From Duganella levis (lineage in GTDB: Bacteria; Pseudomonadota; Gammaproteobacteria; Burkholderiales; Burkholderiaceae_D), in contig NZ_WWCT01000001.1 of the NCBI RefSeq assembly GCF_009857605.1, forward strand, positions 62,001-126,000: a stretch of DNA of 64,000 nucleotides. The letters run 5' to 3'. The position numbers and the translations under genes are program-made. Below the pieces are notes generated by a model that was given only the letters and a program-made list of their open reading frames with translations, had not been told where the DNA came from and searched no databases. This document shows, in pieces, positions 32,680-40,950 of this stretch (the stretch's first letter is position 1; the number at the start of each line of letters is the position of its first letter).

Positions 32680-33333
32680 TTACACCTGACTTGGCCCGAT
32701 CCATAAAGCGAACAGGATGCCCATCGCAAGCAGAATGAGTACGGCCCCGGAGATTCTTTCCAGCCACAGCAAGCCATGAGCAAAGCGCCGCAATACCGCC
32801 GGATTGCCGATCATGACAGCCACCAGCACATCCCACAGCAGCACGACGCTGAACATCCAGACGCCGAGAACAGTCTTGCCGCCAGCGCTGGCCAGCGGAC
32901 CTGACAGCATGGCCGCCAGGCTGACATAAAACAGGGCATTTTTCGGATTGAGAATGCCGGAGGCGAAGCCCATCGCCGCAGCGCGCTGCCACGCACTGAT
33001 CATCCACTCGGCACGCGGCAGGGGCACTGGTCCTGAAGCGGCCGCCAGCGAAGTGGCGCCAGCGTAGCGAATAAACGCTATGCCGAGATACAGCAGGTAA
33101 GCGCAGCCAGCAAGCTGCAAACACAGGAAGAACGTGCTGTGGCGATTCAATCCCGATGTGCCCGTCAGTGCCAGGGCGATGAATACCGCATTGGCAGCGG
33201 CCACGCCAAGACAGGCGCCGCTGGCAACCCGCCATCCGGAAGTGACGGAGGTCCGGGTGATCAGGAAAAAATCAGGGCCCGGCGACAGCACCGCCAGGAA
33301 ATGCGCGGCAGCGATGATGAGGAATTGTTCCAT
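32680..33333 (-). CDS. LysE/RhtB-family amino-acid exporter
   Basis: Inner-membrane exporter of 217 residues with about six helices. The family signature at the N terminus is clear: LAVLSPGPDFFLITRTS, followed by GxxxGxA-like helices and LNPKNALFYV in the middle. It probably exports an amino acid or related metabolite. An AraC-type regulator lies directly upstream on the same strand, the common arrangement for RhtB-type exporters. The N-terminal motif and size make the family certain; the substrate is unknown. Confidence 0.93.
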   Translation of the reverse strand: MEQFLIIAAAHFLAVLSPGPDFFLITRTSVTSGWRVASGACLGVAAANAVFIALALTGTSGLNRHSTFFLCLQLAGCAYLLYLGIAFIRYAGATSLAAASGPVPLPRAEWMISAWQRAAAMGFASGILNPKNALFYVSLAAMLSGPLASAGGKTVLGVWMFSVVLLWDVLVAVMIGNPAVLRRFAHGLLWLERISGAVLILLAMGILFALWIGPSQV

Positions 33334-33412
33334 GGGGAGTATCGATCGAAGTTGTTTTCATCGATGATGCCGACCCCGGCGCAGAAAGTATTGAATGAAA
33401 TTGCAGCGCCGG

Positions 33413-34216
33413 TCAGGCCCGGAAACCTCCGGGTGTGATACCGGCATAGGCTTTGAATACGCGTTGGAAGTGCGCCTGATCGGCAAAGCCCAGCGTATGT
33501 GCCACGCAGGCACTGCTTTCGCCGGCGCGAATGAGTTCTTTGGCGAGATTGATGCGGTGATTCAGCTGCCACGCGTGCGGCGTCAGGCCGGTGGCGGAGC
33601 GGAAGGCGCGGATCAACTGGTAGCGGCTCATGCGCGCCGACCGCGCCAGCAATTCCAGCGGGAAGTTGGTTGTTGGCGCTGCCCGCAGGATCTCGAATAC
33701 CGGAAGCAATTGTTGCGGGGACGCGGACGCAGCCGGCACCAAGTCATCCATCTCCGTCACTTGATAGGCGTCGCAATCGCCGACAAACTCGACCAGTGCC
33801 GCTTCCTTTTCCTGCACATCGTTCTTTGAAAACAGCAGCGCATTGAGGGCGCAAAACTTGGCATACATGGCGGGATTGCGTATCAGGCGAACCGCTTCCT
33901 GCCGGCCGTCGTACTCGGCGCGAACCTCGCTCAGCCACGCAGCGCTCAGGTACAGCATCTGATAGCTCCACGTCAATCCGGGCCGGGGATTACACGAATG
34001 AACATGGCCGGCAGGAACCAGTACCAGCGTCCCAGGTTCGAGGATGACCGGCGTTCCGCCTTCACTGGAGAACAGGCTCTGCCCCTGATCAATAGCGCCG
34101 ACCGAATACGTCGGATGGCTATGCGGCTTGTAGCAAGCGCGGCTGATACAGGCGCGACGGCTCTCCGCATAGGGCAGGGCAGCGTCGCGCCAGAATTGGG
34201 TGGTTGTGTCCATCAA
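33413..34216 (-). CDS. AraC-family transcriptional regulator with cupin sensor
   Basis: Regulator of 267 residues. The N-terminal AraC-binding cupin domain (CYKPHSHPTYSVGAI, LVPAGHVHSCNP) has metal-like His residues, and the C-terminal double helix-turn-helix runs from LARSARMSRYQLIRAFRSAT to TLGFADQAHFQRVFKAYAGI. It probably controls the LysE exporter 79 bases downstream. It begins 10 bases after the serine hydrolase stop, so the hydrolase, regulator, exporter and binding protein may be one transcript. Confidence 0.93.
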   Translation of the reverse strand: MMDTTTQFWRDAALPYAESRRACISRACYKPHSHPTYSVGAIDQGQSLFSSEGGTPVILEPGTLVLVPAGHVHSCNPRPGLTWSYQMLYLSAAWLSEVRAEYDGRQEAVRLIRNPAMYAKFCALNALLFSKNDVQEKEAALVEFVGDCDAYQVTEMDDLVPAASASPQQLLPVFEILRAAPTTNFPLELLARSARMSRYQLIRAFRSATGLTPHAWQLNHRINLAKELIRAGESSACVAHTLGFADQAHFQRVFKAYAGITPGGFRA

Positions 34217-34226
34217 TGTCGTTGCG

Positions 34227-35696
34227 CTACGCCGCGCCCATTTCCTTGAGATGCACCGTAGCGTTGGTGTTGTCGGGATTGAGCTTCAACGAGCGGCGGT
34301 AGTTCTCGATCGCCTTCGTCGTGTCGCCCGCCTTCTGGAAGATTTCGCCGAGACTGTCGAAGGCGTTCCAACTGGCCGGATGCAGTTCCGTATTGAGCGT
34401 CAGTACCGCAATTGACTGCTTCGGCTGTTTTTGGGCAAACAGCAGGTAAGCCCAGTCATTGATTTCTTCTTCGCTCGGATTGAAGGCAGCGTTGGCGCGC
34501 TTCAGGTCGGCATACACCGAGGCGGCGTGATTGAATCCGTGGCGCAGCAAGGCCGTGCGCAGCGTCTTGATCTGCGGCGGCAGGCCGAAGCCGTTCGACG
34601 CGTGCATTTCGGGAATGTAGTAGGCGGCGACTTCATCGGCGAAGTTTTCCGGATTCGCCCCTTGCAGATTGGTCAGCAAGACCACCGACATATCATCCTT
34701 GGGATAGACGAAGAACGTCGAGCGCATGCCGCCAATGGGCCCGGCGGCCGGATGCTCGGCCCTGGTCGTCACCGGCCAGCCCAGCGCCGAGCCGTTCAGC
34801 ATGGCATTCATCCCGCCGGTCTTGCCGTCGTTCAGAACCACCGTTGACCACAACACGTCCAGGCTAGACTTGTTCTTCAACAGCTTGCCGCTTTGCAGCG
34901 CGATCAGCCAATGGGCGATATCCTCGGCGTTGGAGAGAATGCCGGCAGCGGTCCTGAAGTAGCCGGGGAACGAGACATAAATCGCAGACAGCCGGTCGCC
35001 GGTTTTCCACTCGCCGTTGTCGTTGCGCAGGTAGGAATAGCCGCCGGCCGAATGCGGGATCACGTCGGACGAATCGCCGAAGCGCGTATGCGGCATGCCG
35101 ACCACATTGAACTGGCGCTCTTCGATGAAGCGGGCGAATGGCTGGCCGCTCAGTTTATCGATGATCTTGCCGATGATGACGTAGCCGGTTTGATTGTATT
35201 TAAAGCGTTCGCCCGCAGGAAACTCCAGCGGCAGCGTTTTTACGGTCGCCCACGCCGACGCATCGCTGCCGTCGCCGATTGGATTTTCTTTGCTGTCGAT
35301 AATATTCGGCAGGCCGGAGACGTGGGTCAGCACCTGCTTGACCGTGATCGCGCGCCAGGCGTCGGGCAGGTCGTCCAGATACCTGGAAATCGGATCGTCA
35401 ATGCCCAGCTTGCCGGCTTCCACCAACTGCATGATGGCCACGCCGGTAAACGCCTTGGTGCAGGAGTTGATCGAGAAAATGCTGTCACGCGTTGCCGGCA
35501 CGGCGTTTTCGACATTGGCCGTGCCATACGCATCGAGCTTCACAATCTTGTTGTGCCGGATGACGGCGACCTGCAAGGCGGGAATGCGCTGCTCCTGCAT
35601 GGTTTGCTTCAGAAACGCAGTGACATCGCCAGAGACATCGGCGGCTCCTGCATGAACGGAAAATGCGGCACAAATCACAGCGACCAAACGTTTCAT
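34227..35696 (-). CDS. Class C beta-lactamase-like serine hydrolase with TPR tail
   Basis: A 489-residue exported enzyme. Sec signal (about 1-18), SxxK motif SCTK (INSCTKAFTGVA), second motif YNQ (KYNQTGYVIIG) instead of YxN, and a C-terminal TPR-like repeat (FQKAGDTTKAIENYRRSLKL). The domain order, the YxQ variant and TPR tail match the protein at 26547-28112, so the two are paralogues. Function is probably esterase or D-amino-acid peptidase like. Start ATG 35696 lacks a strong ribosome site but the signal peptide begins there. Confidence 0.92.
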   Translation of the reverse strand: MKRLVAVICAAFSVHAGAADVSGDVTAFLKQTMQEQRIPALQVAVIRHNKIVKLDAYGTANVENAVPATRDSIFSINSCTKAFTGVAIMQLVEAGKLGIDDPISRYLDDLPDAWRAITVKQVLTHVSGLPNIIDSKENPIGDGSDASAWATVKTLPLEFPAGERFKYNQTGYVIIGKIIDKLSGQPFARFIEERQFNVVGMPHTRFGDSSDVIPHSAGGYSYLRNDNGEWKTGDRLSAIYVSFPGYFRTAAGILSNAEDIAHWLIALQSGKLLKNKSSLDVLWSTVVLNDGKTGGMNAMLNGSALGWPVTTRAEHPAAGPIGGMRSTFFVYPKDDMSVVLLTNLQGANPENFADEVAAYYIPEMHASNGFGLPPQIKTLRTALLRHGFNHAASVYADLKRANAAFNPSEEEINDWAYLLFAQKQPKQSIAVLTLNTELHPASWNAFDSLGEIFQKAGDTTKAIENYRRSLKLNPDNTNATVHLKEMGAA

Positions 35697-35843
35697 GCGA
35701 TGTCCTCAGTACGGAAAAGACAACAATACAGCATGTGCCGGACTTTTGTACGACCAAAGAGGGGGCTTTGGCGCGCCGCTGTGGTCGTTAGCCATGCGAC
35801 AATCCCGGTTGTTAGCCATCTCATCACTGAAAGCCAGACAGCC

Positions 35844-36923
35844 ATGCCCATACCCACCTCTCGCGGCTCCATGCTGCTGCTCCTGCCGATTGCGCTCATC
35901 CTGGCCCTAATCGTCGCGCTGTTCGCGTGGGTCGGCGGTTGGATCGGCCACCACGACCTGACGCCGCAACAAATGATGGACCTGGCCCAGACATCGGGCA
36001 AACAACAGCCGGGTTTCCGACGCGCGCACAGCAAGGGTATTTGCTTTGCCGGCACCTTCGCGCCAACGGCGGAGGCGGCCAAGCTGTCGACGGCGCGCGC
36101 GTTCGCGCAGCCGTCGATCGCGGTCATCGGCCGTTTTTCCGCCTCGTCCAATAACCCGTACGCACCCGATGGCGCGTCGCCGGTGCGCGGCATGGCGGTG
36201 CAGATCAAAACGGACGACGGCCAGGAGTGGCGCATTGCGATGAACAGTTTCCCGTTCTTCGCCGCCTCGACGCCGCAGGGGTTCCAGCAGATGAACGAGG
36301 CGGGGATACCCGACCCGGCCACCGGCAAGCCGGACCCGAATAAGATGAAAGCCTTGCTGGCTGACCATCCCGAGGTCGCCGCCTTCATGGCGTGGGCAAA
36401 AACGGCGCCCAAGTCGGATAGCCTGGGGAATACCCGCTTCAACGGCGTGAACGCGTTTCGCCTGACCGATGCACAGGGCGTCGAGCGCATGGTGCGCTGG
36501 TCGATGCGGCCGCGCACGCCGGTGGTAGCGATGACCGCCGAGCAGCTCAAGGCGGCTGACGTCAACTTCCTCGCCGCCGACCTGGATCAACGCCTCGCGG
36601 CCGGCCCGCTGGTATGGGATATGGTGGTGCAAATCGCCGCACCGGGTGACCCGATCACCGATCCGTCGCAAGCCTGGCCGGATACCCGGCAGGAGGTCAA
36701 CATCGCCACCTTGACCCTGGTGCATGCCGAACCGCAGGCCAACGGCCCATGCCGCGACCTGAATTTCGATCCATTGATCCTGCCGACCGGTATCGCCGCC
36801 AGCGACGATCCAATCCTGCATGCGCGCTCGGCAGCGTACTCGGTGTCGTTCAACCGGCGCGAACGCGAGATCAGCGAAGGCAAGAATGCCTATCCTAACG
36901 TCCAGAACGGGAGCGCCCGATGA
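35844..36923 (+). CDS. Catalase-related peroxidase (SrpA-like), membrane-anchored
   Basis: Heme protein of 359 residues with one N-terminal helix (about 9-32) that anchors or exports it. The small catalase fold is seen: distal His in RRAHSKGICFAGTF, Asn/Phe region NSFPFFAAST, and the proximal heme Tyr in RSAAYSVSF with the Arg four residues before it. At about two-thirds of a true catalase, it lacks the C-terminal part; such SrpA-like enzymes act as peroxidases on organic substrates. It overlaps the cytochrome b561 gene by 4 bases, suggesting electron supply from the membrane. I chose ATG 35844 because the anchor starts there. Confidence 0.9.
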   Translation: MPIPTSRGSMLLLLPIALILALIVALFAWVGGWIGHHDLTPQQMMDLAQTSGKQQPGFRRAHSKGICFAGTFAPTAEAAKLSTARAFAQPSIAVIGRFSASSNNPYAPDGASPVRGMAVQIKTDDGQEWRIAMNSFPFFAASTPQGFQQMNEAGIPDPATGKPDPNKMKALLADHPEVAAFMAWAKTAPKSDSLGNTRFNGVNAFRLTDAQGVERMVRWSMRPRTPVVAMTAEQLKAADVNFLAADLDQRLAAGPLVWDMVVQIAAPGDPITDPSQAWPDTRQEVNIATLTLVHAEPQANGPCRDLNFDPLILPTGIAASDDPILHARSAAYSVSFNRREREISEGKNAYPNVQNGSAR

Positions 36924-37459
36924 ATCGCCCACAACACTTCAATCTCCTGGCGCGGGTACTGCACTGGGCCATGGCCATCGCCATTCTCAGCATGCTGTTT
37001 GTCGGCGCCGGCATGGTCGTGTCGTTGCAGTACCGCGACCAGTTGCTGGCCCTGCATCGTCCGCTTGGGATTGCCATCCTGCTGCTGGCCATCGTGCGTC
37101 TGGTCAATCGCCTGACGCGGCCGATACCGGCGCTGCCGGCCGATCTGCCGGCCATCCAGAAATTCGCCGCGCACGCGTCGCACTGGCTGTTGTACGGACT
37201 GATGCTGGCCATGCCGCTGATCGGCTGGGCCATGCTGTCGGCAGGCGGCTACCCGATACCGATGTTCGGCGGCGTGCATTTGCCGGCCATCCTGCCGCAC
37301 AGCCCGGTGATCTACGGTTGGCTGCGTCCGCTGCACGGTGTGCTGGCCTATGTGCTGTTCTTCACCATCCTCGGCCACCTCGGCGCGGCGCTGTTTCATG
37401 CATGGGTGCGGCGCGACGAGGTGTTTGGTCAAATGGCCAAGGGCGATGCGCGCCGATAA
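36920..37459 (+). CDS. Cytochrome b561
   Basis: Di-heme membrane electron carrier of 179 residues with four helices. Ligand-type histidines are present: LHWAMAIAI (helix 1), LHRPLGI (helix 2 edge), ASHWLLYG (helix 3) and LHGVLAYVLF (helix 4), with a further His in ILGHLGAALFHAWV. It accepts electrons from quinol and probably passes them to periplasmic partners. The 4-base overlap with the catalase-like peroxidase gene implies that the two act together. It ends 4 bases from the convergent DyP gene. Confidence 0.93.
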   Translation: MNRPQHFNLLARVLHWAMAIAILSMLFVGAGMVVSLQYRDQLLALHRPLGIAILLLAIVRLVNRLTRPIPALPADLPAIQKFAAHASHWLLYGLMLAMPLIGWAMLSAGGYPIPMFGGVHLPAILPHSPVIYGWLRPLHGVLAYVLFFTILGHLGAALFHAWVRRDEVFGQMAKGDARR

Positions 37460-37463
37460 TGCT

Positions 37464-38828
37464 TCAGTGCGCTTCTGCAATCCAACGTAAAGCGCTCAGT
37501 GACGGCATGAACAGGTATTCGCCGCCGCGCAGCTGGTTGAAGGTGGTGACGCCATCGACGCGGCGGCGCACTGGCGTTTCCGGAATGGTGAAGCTGCCCG
37601 GCGTCTCGTGCAGTCCCACCATCGGATCGCGTTCGGTGGCGAGGTCGATAAAGTTGCCGCGGTTGATCCATTCCTGCTGGAAGAATTCGATGGTGTCGTA
37701 GGCGCGCGCGCTGATGAAGATGAAAAAGATGCCGCGCTCGCCGGTATCGTCGCTGGCAGTCAGCTCGCGCCGCCATTTCGGGCCGAACGTCGATGAGCGG
37801 CGAATGATGCGGTGGATGTTGACGTCGGTGAGGATGGTCAGCTGGCTATCGCGCGGATTCAGGCGGCGCATGTGCGCGGCGTGCGGGCACATCAGGCCGC
37901 GCGGGTCTTTTGAAAAATCGAAATCGTTGTTGCGCTTGGGATCGGCGCCGAGCTCCGGATCGTCATGCTCCGGCGCCAGCGTCAATGGCGCGCCGCTGCG
38001 CCAGCGGCCGACCAGCTTGGCTGCCAGCAGGTCTTGCGCCGCTTCATCTTGCGCCTGGCTGCGGATGAAATCGTTGAAGGCGCCGGCCTGGCTTTCGTAC
38101 TTGCGCAGCACCACGAACGAACCGTTGCGGCCCAGTTCTGGCGGCTCCGGCATGGCCACCGGAGCGCCGGTTTCGCTGTTTTCGCCGAGGATGAATTCGC
38201 CTGCCGCAATCGAACGCTCCTGGCCGGGTAGCGGCGCCACACCGCTGCCGGCGATGGCCGGTTGCGAGATCGAGTCGCGGAAGCCGAAGGGATTTTTCGC
38301 CTCTTCGTCCGCGCCAAATGCGTGTTTGCCGACCAGCGTGACCCCGTGCGAGTGTTCCAGTTCACCCATGGCTTTGTCGATCGCCACGTCCAGCGCCGCT
38401 TCGTCGCGGGCGTAGATGGTCAGCGCGATGTGGCAGGCGCTCGGCTGGAACACGTCGTCCCAATGCTCCGGCGCGTTGCTGCCGACGTCGCGCAACTGTT
38501 CGGCGCGCTGCGCCATGCCTTGCTGGAACGGCAGCGGGAAGCTGCTGAGCGAAGACTCCGGCACGCCGAGCGCCTTTAGACCCTGGAAGCTCAGCGCCAT
38601 GCCCATCCAGGCATCGCGGTCGTCGGTCCACCCGGCTGCCGAGGGAATGTGCTCGGCCATGCGGCGGATCAGGTCACGGCCGCCGGCAGCGTCGTCGATG
38701 TGCAGCATCGCGTGGATGCCGACATAGGGTTCTGGCCGCGCGCGCAAAATCAGTGCCTGGATATCGTCCAGCGCCAGCGTCACGTGTTCGCGCACGAAGC
38801 GCGCTTTGAGGTCGGTGAGGAAAGTCAT
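37464..38828 (-). CDS. DyP-type heme peroxidase
   Basis: Dye-decolourising-type peroxidase of 454 residues. The GXXDG motif reads GFRDSISQP: the catalytic Asp is kept but the last Gly is Ser. The proximal heme His lies in PHAAHMRRLNPRD, and the distal Arg follows in IHRIIRRSSTFGP. It uses H2O2 to oxidise organic substrates. No signal peptide is seen, so it is cytosolic or encapsulated; no C-terminal encapsulin-targeting tag is evident. Its start overlaps the stop of the 232-residue gene upstream by one base, so they are translationally coupled. Confidence 0.92.
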   Translation of the reverse strand: MTFLTDLKARFVREHVTLALDDIQALILRARPEPYVGIHAMLHIDDAAGGRDLIRRMAEHIPSAAGWTDDRDAWMGMALSFQGLKALGVPESSLSSFPLPFQQGMAQRAEQLRDVGSNAPEHWDDVFQPSACHIALTIYARDEAALDVAIDKAMGELEHSHGVTLVGKHAFGADEEAKNPFGFRDSISQPAIAGSGVAPLPGQERSIAAGEFILGENSETGAPVAMPEPPELGRNGSFVVLRKYESQAGAFNDFIRSQAQDEAAQDLLAAKLVGRWRSGAPLTLAPEHDDPELGADPKRNNDFDFSKDPRGLMCPHAAHMRRLNPRDSQLTILTDVNIHRIIRRSSTFGPKWRRELTASDDTGERGIFFIFISARAYDTIEFFQQEWINRGNFIDLATERDPMVGLHETPGSFTIPETPVRRRVDGVTTFNQLRGGEYLFMPSLSALRWIAEAH

Positions 38829-39526
38829 CAGTAGTCCACTCCCTGCGGTTGCGCCAGCGCTGCGCTGAGCGTCTCAAGCGCCTCGCGCGTGGTCTCGTCC
38901 TGCGGCGGGTGGGCCGACATCTGGTCGAGGAAGGCGGTGAGCGCCTTGTCCATGCGCTGGAAGCGGCGCGTGTCCACCACCGTCACCTGCGGATTAGCGA
39001 CGAACCAGCCGGCGGCGTCAATCTGGTGGCCGGCGATGAAGTCCTTCACGGCCGGGCTGTCGATGCCCGGCCAGCCTTCGATGTTGGCAAACAGCAGATC
39101 CATCAGCTCGGGAATCTTGGTGGCGAAGTCGTTGATATAGCTGTCCCAGTCGCCGTCGTAGGTGGTGGCGAACAGGATGCGCGTATCGTCATCGAAGAAC
39201 ACGAAGCGCATGTCGTGCAGTGTGGAGACGCGCTGCGCGCCGTCCATATTGCCGTTGGTCAGATCGAAGATGCGGCGCAGGCGTTCGGCGCCGCCCGGCT
39301 TAAGCGGCGCGATCGCGGTCAGTTCCGAGACGTTGCCGGACTGCTTGCCGACACGGCCGGCGGAATTGGCCGTGCCTTTCAGGTCGGGATTATGCTTGCG
39401 CACTAGCGCCTCCAGCGCGATCTTGGCGAGGTGCGGGGCGTCGTGGGCGACGGCGTCGATTTTGCGGCGGATCGCTTCCAGGCTGGTTTCGTCGGCCAGG
39501 CGCGGGTCGGGATTGTGGTCGGTCAT
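38828..39526 (-). CDS. Unknown protein coupled to DyP peroxidase
   Basis: A 232-residue soluble protein. The middle (about 105-150: STLHDMRFVFFDDDTRILFA, TTYDGDWDSYINDF) resembles a ferredoxin-like alpha/beta unit, similar in style to the repeat units of DyP proteins, but no heme ligand pattern is clear. The N terminus is helical and charged. No established family. It lies 9 bases after the catalase-like gene and overlaps the DyP gene by one base, so it is the middle member of a tight three-gene operon. It may be a subunit or partner of one of the two heme enzymes. Confidence 0.72.
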   Translation of the reverse strand: MTDHNPDPRLADETSLEAIRRKIDAVAHDAPHLAKIALEALVRKHNPDLKGTANSAGRVGKQSGNVSELTAIAPLKPGGAERLRRIFDLTNGNMDGAQRVSTLHDMRFVFFDDDTRILFATTYDGDWDSYINDFATKIPELMDLLFANIEGWPGIDSPAVKDFIAGHQIDAAGWFVANPQVTVVDTRRFQRMDKALTAFLDQMSAHPPQDETTREALETLSAALAQPQGVDY

Positions 39527-39535
39527 GGTGGTCCT

Positions 39536-40621
39536 TTAATCGGGAATGTCGGAAGATTGGGATGGCTCGACGCGCGGCTGCGCGTTCATGCTGTGGCGGA
39601 AGGCGGTCGAACGTTCGTAGGCGGCGCGGCGGATGCGCATGATGCCGCCGAGCGGCTGGTGCGCCGTGATGCCGTTCCACGGATTGAACGACAGCACGTC
39701 GTCGCCGTAGACCTGGCGCGCCGGGTGCGCAGTCGATTGCGGCGCGAAGCGCAAGGTGGCCAGCGGACGGTGCGGCGACAGTTCTTCCGGCCAAGCGATG
39801 GCTGCGTCTTCCACCGGCATGCGCGAGAGGTCCGTGCACAGTTGCGCGCTCAGCGTGTATTCCGCGCCGTGCTCGGCGAAGTGATCACTGATCACGTCGC
39901 GCAAGGTGGCGTAGCCGACATCGTCAACCGGCTGGCCGGTAAGGCGGCGCACGCTGTCCGAGCTCGGCTCCAACGCCAACTTGGCGATGTAGGCGCCGAA
40001 GCGGATGGCCGCTTGTGTGTGGTAAGTCTCGCCCAGCGGATGATGGTTGTCGCGGGCCAGGCCGTCCAGCGTCGCGCCGGGCGTGCCGCCCACGCTTTCG
40101 AGCACCTGTTTGGCGCCGTGTGCCGTTCCTGCCACCAGCCGCTGGAAGGTGTCCGGCGCGTGGGAATTGGCTTCCAGCAGCGTCAGCATGCGCTTGTACT
40201 TGGGGATGGTGCCGAAGGCCAGCGCGGGGAAATTGACCATCAGGAAATCCTGATTGTTGCCGCCAATTTCGGGAGCCAACCTCTCGCCATCGACGCCGAT
40301 AATCTTCAGCGCGAAGCCGCGCGCCGCCGGGATTTTGTCGGAGTGGATATCGCTTGGCGCCGAGGATAGGCGGGCCACCACCTGGTAGGTGCCGGGCCGG
40401 GCGAAGACGCCCTGGCGCAATTCCGTCGGCAAGTCGTCATGGATGGTGAGTTCGCCCTTGAGCAGGCCGTTTGACTTGGCGTGCGCGTCGCGAATGGCGT
40501 GACGGTGGCGTTCGAAGGCGCAGCGCGATGATGCTGCCATTTGTTCAACGATTTCCGTGATCAAGGCGGTTTCTTCGGCGTCGATGACTTCGATGTCTGG
40601 GGTGTAGGGTAGGGGAGTCAA
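39536..40621 (-). CDS. Catalase-like heme protein
   Basis: A 361-residue protein of the catalase superfamily, shorter than true catalase (about 480). The distal His lies in IRDAHAKSNGLLKGELTI, the heme-pocket Asn in GGNNQDFLMVNFPALAF, and the proximal Tyr in RRAAYERSTAFRH with an Arg four residues before it. The same pattern occurs in catalase-related allene oxide synthase-type proteins that act on lipid hydroperoxides. Thus substrate may be a lipid peroxide rather than H2O2. First gene of the operon with the unknown and DyP genes; a large palindrome lies upstream. Confidence 0.85.
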   Translation of the reverse strand: MTPLPYTPDIEVIDAEETALITEIVEQMAASSRCAFERHRHAIRDAHAKSNGLLKGELTIHDDLPTELRQGVFARPGTYQVVARLSSAPSDIHSDKIPAARGFALKIIGVDGERLAPEIGGNNQDFLMVNFPALAFGTIPKYKRMLTLLEANSHAPDTFQRLVAGTAHGAKQVLESVGGTPGATLDGLARDNHHPLGETYHTQAAIRFGAYIAKLALEPSSDSVRRLTGQPVDDVGYATLRDVISDHFAEHGAEYTLSAQLCTDLSRMPVEDAAIAWPEELSPHRPLATLRFAPQSTAHPARQVYGDDVLSFNPWNGITAHQPLGGIMRIRRAAYERSTAFRHSMNAQPRVEPSQSSDIPD

Positions 40622-40642
40622 AATATTCCTTTGAAGACAAAT

Positions 40643-40692
40643 AAACGAACGATGGTGCTTTTTTGTTTTATTAAATTACCATTCTTTCGTTT
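40643..40692. promoter_or_regulatory. Large imperfect palindrome upstream of the catalase-like operon
   Basis: AAACGAACGATGGT (40643-40656) and ACCATTCTTTCGTTT (40678-40692) are inverted copies with about two differences, flanking an AT-rich 21-base centre. It begins 22 bases upstream of the catalase-like start. A regulator operator or paired operators is the simplest reading. Confidence 0.6.
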
Positions 40693-40764
40693 TCACCAGC
40701 GGACGATTGCCGAGTCCGTGTGCAGTCGCACAATGTCTCCAGGGCATTTATGCGATAGTTCGTC

Positions 40765-40950
40765 ATGGATATTAAAATGACACCTCGTTCGGATGCGCAA
40801 CAGGCATCCGTCGTTCGCGAAGGCCTGGAGTGGTCGCGCACCTATGGCCAGCGCAGCGCCGCCGCTTTTCTGCTGTTCCGCAAGGTGCCACGCGATGTGG
40901 TCGAGCGAATTCTGGCGGATGCATGCCGCAAGGAAGACCTGGCGCCATGA
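40765..40950 (+). CDS. Small conserved-looking protein coupled to hydrolase
   Basis: A 61-residue protein (YGQRSAAAFLLFRKVPRDVV, then ERILADA) with two amphipathic helices. It resembles short proteins from Burkholderiales with a pattern of basic helix, hydrophobic turn and V-P-x-D-V-I-x-R-I/V-L; no function is known. Its stop overlaps the start of the hydrolase gene as ATGA (40947-40950), so translation is coupled. An alternative start at 40777 is possible. No strong ribosome site is visible. Confidence 0.6.
   Translation: MDIKMTPRSDAQQASVVREGLEWSRTYGQRSAAAFLLFRKVPRDVVERILADACRKEDLAP

Noticed and set aside
34893..35843. Long upstream extension of the catalase-like peroxidase frame
   Set aside because: It overlaps the serine hydrolase gene on the other strand and would put the membrane anchor in the middle; the ATG at 35844 is preferred.
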